DNA of 11,137 nt. Origin: Crocinitomicaceae bacterium. GTDB taxonomy: Bacteria > Bacteroidota > Bacteroidia > Flavobacteriales_G > Salibacteraceae. Shown piece after piece: positions 5,703 to 11,137 of the stretch. A model generated the notes under the pieces. It was not told where the DNA came from and made no database searches. It saw nothing but the letters and a program-made list of their open reading frames with translations. The stretch's first letter is position 1. The number at the start of each line of letters is the position of its first letter. The stretch spans positions 1 to 11,137 of the forward strand of contig JAAZVO010000073.1 in the NCBI GenBank assembly GCA_018623405.1. The letters run 5' to 3'. Made by a program: the position numbers and the translations under genes.

Positions 5703-6980
5703 ATGATAAGAGTTTTAGAATTTATCTCTCGTGTTTTAGTAGGTTCATTATTTATTGTTTCGGGGTTAATAAAAGCCAATGACCCAATAGGTTTTTCATA
5801 TAAGCTAGAAGAATATTTCGCTGCAGATGTATTGAATATTCCATTTTTAGAACCCTTGGCCCTACAGCTTGCTATTTTAATTTGTGTGGTTGAAATAGTT
5901 TTAGGGGTAGCCGTTTTAGTTGGGTCCAAGATAAAATTGGTTTCGTGGTCGCTACTGTTAATGATTATCTTCTTTACATTTTTAACTTTTTATTCTGCTT
6001 ATTTCAATAAGGTTACCGATTGTGGTTGCTTTGGTGATGCCTTAAAATTTACACCTTGGCAAAGCTTTACCAAAGATATAATCCTATTCTTTTTTATTGC
6101 CATTATATTCATTAGAAAAGGGCATATGAGAGAGAATGATAAACGTGACGATATGGTTTATTTCTCCTTTTCATTGCTATTTATCATTTTGTTTTCTGTG
6201 GGGGTTATTTCTTGGAGTTTTCCAATTTTATTCTCTGCAATCACATTTGCATTAATATATGTTGTTAAGCACTTTTTATCGGTTCCTCAAAAAGATTGGA
6301 TTATGGCAGGAGTTGCCACAGTGCTTTCTTTTGGCTATTCCTATTATTGTGTTGAGCATCTTCCGGTAAGAGATTTTAGGCCATATGCCGAAGGAAAAAA
6401 CATTGAACAAGGAATGATGTCTTGTGAGGAGCTCGGAATACCTTGTCCAAAGTTTGGTTATTTGTACACCCTTACAAATAAATCTACAGGAGCTACAAAA
6501 GAAATGAGCGATAAGGAATATATAGAAACAGGAGCTTGGGAAGATGAAAGTTGGGAAATTACCGAAACATCAGACCCAATTACAATTGAAGAAGGTTATG
6601 AACCTCCTGTACACGATTTCAACTTCTTTAATGAAGATGGAGATGATTTAACCTATGATATTTTAGGAGCAGAAAAGTTGATTTTAATAGTGGCGTATGA
6701 TTTAAGCAAATCTGACGAAAAGGCGCAAGCTCAATTAAATGAGTTAATGCAGCAAGCACAAAACCAAGGAATAACAGTTATAGGGGCAACAGCCACAGGT
6801 TATGATGAAACCAACGATTTTAGACATAAGCACCAAGTAATGTATCCTTATTTTACTGCTGATGGTACCATGTTAAAAACAATCATTCGTTCAAACCCAG
6901 GTTTGGTGTATCTTGAAAAAGGTACAGTAGTAAAAAAGTGGCACCATAACGATCTTCCCGAACAGTTAAATTTAAACTAA
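5703..6980 (+). CDS. BT_3928-like DoxX/MauE-type membrane protein with C-terminal thioredoxin-like region
   Basis: This 425-residue inner-membrane protein has an N-terminal four-helix DoxX/MauE-like unit (about 7-138) containing the family stretch SGLIKANDPIGFSYKLEEYF and the motif DCGCFG (C107, C109). Three more hydrophobic segments follow (about 152-170, 172-190, 199-217), then LPVRDFRPY. From hydrophobicity and the basic loop 138-149 I place the CGC loop and the C-terminal region on the periplasmic side. That region has a further cysteine pair (C241, C248) and, from about 305, a thioredoxin-fold-like pattern (LILIVAYDL, ITVIGATATG, SNPGLVYLEKGTVVKKWH) with no cysteine where CxxC would be. 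A redox or folding role is plausible but unproven. The 63-base gap upstream shows no good promoter, only a weak AATTGT/ACAATT inverted repeat (5655-5660 with 5674-5679). Confidence 0.88.
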   Translation: MIRVLEFISRVLVGSLFIVSGLIKANDPIGFSYKLEEYFAADVLNIPFLEPLALQLAILICVVEIVLGVAVLVGSKIKLVSWSLLLMIIFFTFLTFYSAYFNKVTDCGCFGDALKFTPWQSFTKDIILFFFIAIIFIRKGHMRENDKRDDMVYFSFSLLFIILFSVGVISWSFPILFSAITFALIYVVKHFLSVPQKDWIMAGVATVLSFGYSYYCVEHLPVRDFRPYAEGKNIEQGMMSCEELGIPCPKFGYLYTLTNKSTGATKEMSDKEYIETGAWEDESWEITETSDPITIEEGYEPPVHDFNFFNEDGDDLTYDILGAEKLILIVAYDLSKSDEKAQAQLNELMQQAQNQGITVIGATATGYDETNDFRHKHQVMYPYFTADGTMLKTIIRSNPGLVYLEKGTVVKKWHHNDLPEQLNLN

Positions 6981-6992
6981 GTAAACTTTTTG

Positions 6993-7022
6993 TTTGCTCT
7001 CAAAGTGGTTTTTATATATTTG
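6993..7022 (+). promoter_or_regulatory. tpiA promoter, Bacteroidota type
   Basis: TTTG (6993-6996) and TATATTTG (7015-7022) are separated by 18 bases, a full match to the Bacteroidota TTG / TAnnTTTG promoter pair. It predicts transcription starting near 7029-7030 and a leader of about 15 bases before the tpiA ATG at 7045. The -7 box lies in the loop between the arms of an inverted repeat. Confidence 0.62.
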
Positions 7023-7044
7023 ATTTTAACCAAAACTACTTTGA
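7000..7044. repeat. 13-bp inverted repeat flanking the tpiA -7 box
   Basis: TCAAAGTGGTTTT (7000-7012) pairs with AAAACTACTTTGA (7032-7044) across 13 positions, with a single G-T wobble (7007/7037). The loop is 19 bases (7013-7031) and contains the whole TATATTTG element. The right arm ends exactly one base before the tpiA ATG. The arm centres are 32 bases apart, close to three helical turns. It could be a repressor operator, or an RNA hairpin in read-through transcripts that masks the tpiA start; the sequence does not decide which. Confidence 0.7.
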
Positions 7045-7797
7045 ATGCGAAAGAATATTGTTGCAGGAAACTGGAAAATGAATTTAGATGCTGATGAGGC
7101 ATCACAATTTGCGCTAAACTTTATAAAACACAAGTCCTCATTTCCCGAAGATGTTGATGTAATCGTTTGTCCACCGGCAGTTCACCTACAAGATTTAGCA
7201 GATGTTTTTTACGATTTTAATATTGGTGTAGGAGGGCAAAACTGCAGTGTACATTCATCGGGAGCTTACACAGGTGAAATATCAGCAGGAATTTTAAAAA
7301 GTGTTGGGGCGAGTTATGTAATTTTAGGTCACTCAGAAAGAAGAGAATATTTTAACGAAAGCGCTACACAACTTGCAGAAAAAATAAAGCAGGCACTTGA
7401 AAATAAGCTTATCCCAATTTTTTGTTGTGGCGAGCCATTATCTGTAAGAAAAGAAAATAGCCATGTAGCTTATGTGAAACAACAGTTAGATGAGGTTTTT
7501 GGGGAGCTAAGCCAAGCTCAAATAAGTCAATTAATTATTGCTTACGAACCTATTTGGGCAATTGGTACAGGAGAAACTGCTTCTCCGCAGCAAGCACAAG
7601 AAATTCATCATGAAATTAGAAAAGTGTTGAACAACTACATAGGCGAAAATGCTGATGAAATTTCAATCTTATATGGCGGAAGCGTAAAACCCAATAATGC
7701 TAAAGAATTATTTTCTGAGGCTGATATAGACGGTGCACTTGTTGGTGGAGCGTCTTTAAATCCTGAAGACTTTTTAGCTATCATTAAATCATTTTAA
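7045..7797 (+). CDS. tpiA: Triosephosphate isomerase
   Basis: TpiA interconverts dihydroxyacetone phosphate and glyceraldehyde 3-phosphate in glycolysis and gluconeogenesis; it is a cytoplasmic homodimer with a TIM barrel. The 250 residues are the standard length. Catalytic residues are all present: N9 and K11 in AGNWKMN, H96 in LGHSERR, and E168 in AYEPIWAIGTG, which leads into the phosphate-gripping loop. The ends ILYGGSVKPNN and GALVGGASL bind the substrate phosphate. It has its own promoter inside a 13-bp inverted repeat, so expression may be regulated separately from the DoxX-like gene upstream. Its TAA overlaps the prmA ATG in TAATG. Confidence 0.98.
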   Translation: MRKNIVAGNWKMNLDADEASQFALNFIKHKSSFPEDVDVIVCPPAVHLQDLADVFYDFNIGVGGQNCSVHSSGAYTGEISAGILKSVGASYVILGHSERREYFNESATQLAEKIKQALENKLIPIFCCGEPLSVRKENSHVAYVKQQLDEVFGELSQAQISQLIIAYEPIWAIGTGETASPQQAQEIHHEIRKVLNNYIGENADEISILYGGSVKPNNAKELFSEADIDGALVGGASLNPEDFLAIIKSF

Positions 7798-8615
7798 TGC
7801 AATATCTGTACTTGAAAATTCCGGTTCCGCACAATCAACAAGACATACTTATTGCGGAATTATATGATTTAGGGTTCGATTCATTTGAGCAAGAATACAA
7901 CGAAATTAAGGCTTACATTCAAAAAGATGCTTACAATGAGGCATTAACAATGGAGGTTTTAAAAAAGATGAACATATTAACTCCGGTAGTACAAGAAGAG
8001 TTACCCGAAGAAAATTGGAATTCTGTTTGGGAATCTAATTTTAACCCTGTTGAGGTTGGGGAGGAACTTTTGGTAAGAGCAAATTTTCATCCTCCGAATC
8101 CAAAATTTAATAAGGAAATTATTATTACACCTCAAATGTCTTTTGGAACAGGGCATCATGCAACAACTTTTTTAATGCTCAATACCATGTTAACCATGAG
8201 TTTTAATGGTTTACATGTTTTAGATGTTGGCTGTGGCACAGGAATTTTAGCCATTTATGCCAAAATGGAAAATGCATCAAAAGTGGTTGGGGTAGATAAC
8301 GACCATTGGGCTTATAAAAATGCCATTTCAAATGCCAAACTAAATAAGGTACAAAACATAGAATGGATTGAAGGCACAATTTCTGATGTTCCTTTGTTCC
8401 AATACGATGTTGTAATCGCCAACATTAATAAAAACGTTATCAAAAAAGAACTAACTACTTATTCAAGTTATTTAAAAAACGGAGGTGAGTTGTTGCTTAG
8501 CGGCTTTTTCTTAGAGGATGTTTCAGAAATAAACGGAATTGCTTTTAATGAAAATCTTACCCTAAAACGCACAGAGCACAAAGATGATTGGGGGCTTCTC
8601 CGCTACACAAAATGA
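7797..8615 (+). CDS. prmA: Ribosomal protein L11 methyltransferase
   Basis: PrmA uses S-adenosylmethionine to methylate ribosomal protein L11 in the cytoplasm. The 272 residues comprise an N-terminal substrate-recognition domain (about 1-95), then the hallmark SFGTGHHATT (115-124), the SAM-binding motif VLDVGCGTGILAIYA (141-155), the acidic VDND (166-169) and ANINKNVI (208-215), which takes the place of the NPPY-type motif IV. Length and motif order are normal for Bacteroidota members. It overlaps tpiA by one base (TAATG) and the next gene by four (ATGA), implying coupled translation in one operon. Confidence 0.95.
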   Translation: MQYLYLKIPVPHNQQDILIAELYDLGFDSFEQEYNEIKAYIQKDAYNEALTMEVLKKMNILTPVVQEELPEENWNSVWESNFNPVEVGEELLVRANFHPPNPKFNKEIIITPQMSFGTGHHATTFLMLNTMLTMSFNGLHVLDVGCGTGILAIYAKMENASKVVGVDNDHWAYKNAISNAKLNKVQNIEWIEGTISDVPLFQYDVVIANINKNVIKKELTTYSSYLKNGGELLLSGFFLEDVSEINGIAFNENLTLKRTEHKDDWGLLRYTK

Positions 8616-11137
8616 AGATTTTTAAGTTCGTCTTTCTTTTTACTTTTCTTCTATTAGGCTTCTCTTCATTTGCCCAAAGACCCGAAGTTTTTCCTGAAGA
8701 TTCAACCGGGTTTTTTAAAGAAATGGAAGACTATTTCAGAAGCACCAAAAAGCCCGAAGCTCGAAAGTTTATGAAAGAGTTTGAGGATGTTTGGTTTGGA
8801 GGCTTTTTTATAGATGAGGAACGTGCAAAAGTGTACGAAGTATGCAATAAAATGAATGATAAACGTATGCTTCCTTTTCCTGAGTTTTACAATTACCTCA
8901 ATACTATTATGCGGTACAAATACTCGGGCAAACCCTACTCTCAATTTGTAAAATTTCATGAATCTGTTGATCCATTAATTGATGGGAGAAATAAAAGGTT
9001 ATATGTTGAGTTTTTAAAGTTCTGTAGCAACCTATTTGAATCTAACGCACTTTATAAAACAGGCACAGCTATTTGGAAGGCAGATAATCCCGACTTTATT
9101 ATAAGCAGAGAAAATGACGAGCCGGTTATTTATTGGCCTTCGCTCAATTTATACTGTTTAGCAAAACAAGATTCAGCAATTATTCACGAAACTTCAGGAA
9201 AATACTACCCCATGAAAGACCTTTGGGTGGGAAATAGAGGAAAAGTAGATTACAGACGTGCCGGTTTTGATGCCAATGAAGTTTATGCGCTATTTGATAA
9301 ATATAAAATTGATATGCGCCATCCTTATTATTCCGTGGATACAGTTCTTTTTCACAATCCCCAATATTTTGGTGATGCTACGTTAAAAGGTTCATTTGAA
9401 GAAAAGGTATTGGCAAACGTTACCGAAGAAACAGCAAGATATCCAAGGTTTACCTCCTTTAATAAACGATTGAAAATTAAAAACTTAGATCCTAATGTTG
9501 ACTTTGATGGTGGATTCTCTCAGCAAGGGTCTAAATTTTTAGGAAAGGGTACCGCTGAAGAAAAAGTCGAACTTATTTTCTACAAAGATGATATGCCCTT
9601 TATGAGGGTAAAAACCCAAAACTTTGCAATACGTGAAGACAGAATTACAGCGCAGCGAGCTGAAATTGTAATGTATCTTGAACAAGACTCTATTTATCAT
9701 CCGGGTGTTAAGTTTCAGTTTCTAAGAAAAGAAAGATTGCTATCACTTACAAGAACAGGAGAAGACATTACAAAAGCGCCATACATCAATACTTTCCACA
9801 TGGTAGATATGCGATTTGAGGTAATGTATTGGAAAATTGATGACCCTATTATTACTATGGAAGCCCTTTTTGGAAGTACAATTCGCGATGGGTTATTTGA
9901 ATCTTTGGAGTTTTTTAAAGAGAGTAGATACGATGATTTATATAGAATAGACGATGTTCATCCGCTATTGAAAGTAAAAAGAGTAGCACAGGAGTTAGGT
10001 AGAGATGAATTTAATGTGAAGGAGGCCGCAGAGCTCATGCGTATTTCTGTTTCTAATGCTAGGGTAGTATTTTTAGAACTCTCAAACTTCGGTTATGTGA
10101 GCTACAACTTCGAGAGTGGTGATATTCAAGTTAAAGAGAAGCTTTACAACTACGTTTTAGCCAAATCCAAAAAAATTGATTACGATGTATTACAATTCAG
10201 CTCAAAACCCGATAAAGGAATAAATGCCAAGCTAAATCTACTAAACTACGATATGTCCATAGAAGGGCTAGATTTAGTGCTGTTAAGCGATTCGCACTTG
10301 GTATATATTTATCCTGAAGGCAGAAAAATAAACTTAAAAAAGAATAGAGATTTTGAGTTTGATGGTATTGTAAACGCCGGTAATTTCGAAATTTTTGGAA
10401 AGGAAAACTATTTCTCTTATGATAATTTCAAATTTGATTTACCCAAGGTAGATTCATTAAGAATTTACGTTGAAACTGATGAGGTTGACGAAAGGGGCCT
10501 TAAAAAGCTGCAAAGGGTAAAAACAGTTATTGAAGGTATAAAAGGAGACATAGAAATTGACTCTCCCGGCAATAAATCAGGATTAAAACCTCTTAAGCGT
10601 TGGCCTGTATTTACATCAAAACAAAAATCGTATGCCTATTATGATGCCCCAAGTGTTCAAGGAGGGGTATATAAAAGAGATAGTTTTTATTTTCAGCTAG
10701 AGCCTTTTACCATTGATTCCGTAGATAACTTCGACAATAAAAGTTTAAGGTTTGAAGGAACTTTTGCATCAGCGGGAATTTTTCCTGAGTTTAAAGAAAC
10801 CCTTTTACTACAGGAAGATTATTCACTAGGTTTTACTAGACCAACTCCTCCTGAAGGTTATGAGGTTTATGGTGGAAAAGGAAAGTTTTTTCAACAAATT
10901 AACCTTAGCCATGATGGTTTAAAAGGTGATGGTTATTTAGAGTATCTTACCTCAACTACAGAGTCTAAAAACCTTTATTTTCACCCCGATTCGGTATTCG
11001 GAATGGCGGAAAATTACATTATCGAAGAGCAATTTGATGAGGTACAATATCCACCAGTTACCGGTACAGATGTTTTCGTGAAATGGCATCCCAGAAAAGA
11101 CTATATGACTTCAGCTACCAAAGAAACTCCAATGAAA
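8612..11137 (+). CDS. Large exported protein of unknown function, 5' part only (842 codons, runs off the window)
   Basis: The frame opens at the ATG of the prmA ATGA overlap and has no stop through the last base, giving 842 residues of an incomplete protein. Residues 1-21 (MKIFKFVFLFTFLLLGFSSFA, cut before Q22) form a clear Sec signal peptide with no lipobox cysteine, so it is probably periplasmic or outer-membrane associated. Much of the rest looks beta-rich and repetitive in style. A stretch at about 257-365 (TLKGSFEEKV, DFDGGFSQQGSKFLGKG, AEIVMYLEQDSIYHPGV) recalls OstA/LptA-like proteins that handle lipopolysaccharide or other envelope polymers. Residues about 454-511 read like a winged helix. 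Later parts (DAPSVQGGVYKRDSF, KGKFFQQINLSHDGLKGDGY) are again strand-rich. I do not recognise a characterised family. Coupling to tpiA-prmA gives no functional clue, since those are housekeeping genes. Confidence 0.88.
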   Translation, partial: MKIFKFVFLFTFLLLGFSSFAQRPEVFPEDSTGFFKEMEDYFRSTKKPEARKFMKEFEDVWFGGFFIDEERAKVYEVCNKMNDKRMLPFPEFYNYLNTIMRYKYSGKPYSQFVKFHESVDPLIDGRNKRLYVEFLKFCSNLFESNALYKTGTAIWKADNPDFIISRENDEPVIYWPSLNLYCLAKQDSAIIHETSGKYYPMKDLWVGNRGKVDYRRAGFDANEVYALFDKYKIDMRHPYYSVDTVLFHNPQYFGDATLKGSFEEKVLANVTEETARYPRFTSFNKRLKIKNLDPNVDFDGGFSQQGSKFLGKGTAEEKVELIFYKDDMPFMRVKTQNFAIREDRITAQRAEIVMYLEQDSIYHPGVKFQFLRKERLLSLTRTGEDITKAPYINTFHMVDMRFEVMYWKIDDPIITMEALFGSTIRDGLFESLEFFKESRYDDLYRIDDVHPLLKVKRVAQELGRDEFNVKEAAELMRISVSNARVVFLELSNFGYVSYNFESGDIQVKEKLYNYVLAKSKKIDYDVLQFSSKPDKGINAKLNLLNYDMSIEGLDLVLLSDSHLVYIYPEGRKINLKKNRDFEFDGIVNAGNFEIFGKENYFSYDNFKFDLPKVDSLRIYVETDEVDERGLKKLQRVKTVIEGIKGDIEIDSPGNKSGLKPLKRWPVFTSKQKSYAYYDAPSVQGGVYKRDSFYFQLEPFTIDSVDNFDNKSLRFEGTFASAGIFPEFKETLLLQEDYSLGFTRPTPPEGYEVYGGKGKFFQQINLSHDGLKGDGYLEYLTSTTESKNLYFHPDSVFGMAENYIIEEQFDEVQYPPVTGTDVFVKWHPRKDYMTSATKETPMK

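Noticed and set aside
5684..5929. An 81-codon minus-strand open frame
   Set aside because: Antisense to the N-terminal membrane helices of the DoxX-like protein; low-complexity Thr/Ser/Lys translation.
8702..8959. An 85-codon minus-strand open frame
   Set aside because: It lies opposite the start of the large exported protein, whose signal peptide and 842 open codons are far better supported.

Overview
The window is AT-rich DNA from a member of the Bacteroidota, most likely a Flavobacteriales-type organism. Three things point there. Several proteins look like Bacteroidota families: a BT_3928-like DoxX protein, a duplicated DUF1599 protein and a folP-cdaA pair. The clearest promoter matches the Bacteroidota consensus (TTG, then about 18 bases, then TAnnTTTG). 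Signal sequences have Bacteroidota-style ends (SSFA/Q, and the lipobox LIAC). Taxonomy below phylum is inference.

Layout. (1) Positions 44-2352, minus strand: dapD (lysine and diaminopimelate synthesis), then a family 9 glycosyltransferase, then a small STAS-like protein. The dapD-glycosyltransferase gap holds two different degenerate heptanucleotide repeat arrays. Neither of the last two genes has an ATG, GTG or TTG where the protein should begin. (2) Positions 2409-3381, plus strand: ruvX and, one base later, a tetratricopeptide lipoprotein, ending at a strong UUCG-loop terminator. (3) Positions 3443-5095, minus strand: folP (dihydropteroate synthase) followed after 9 bases by cdaA (membrane diadenylate cyclase). 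This pair converges on the same terminator. (4) Positions 5094-11137, plus strand: a duplicated DUF1599 protein whose ATG overlaps the divergent folP ATG in a shared CATG; a DoxX/MauE-like membrane protein with a C-terminal thioredoxin-like region; tpiA with its own promoter inside a 13-bp inverted repeat; prmA; and the first 842 codons of a large exported protein of unknown function that continues past the window end.

Most of this is core housekeeping: cell-wall precursor and lysine synthesis, folate, glycolysis, ribosomal protein methylation and nucleic-acid maintenance. tpiA, prmA and the exported protein are chained by stop/start overlaps (TAATG, then ATGA), so they are probably one transcript. 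No mobile element, CRISPR array, tRNA or rRNA was seen. The least explained parts are the large exported protein (with OstA/LptA-like and winged-helix-like stretches), the DUF1599 protein, the heptamer arrays next to a start-less glycosyltransferase, and the inverted repeat around the tpiA promoter. I did not find a convincing new multi-gene system.
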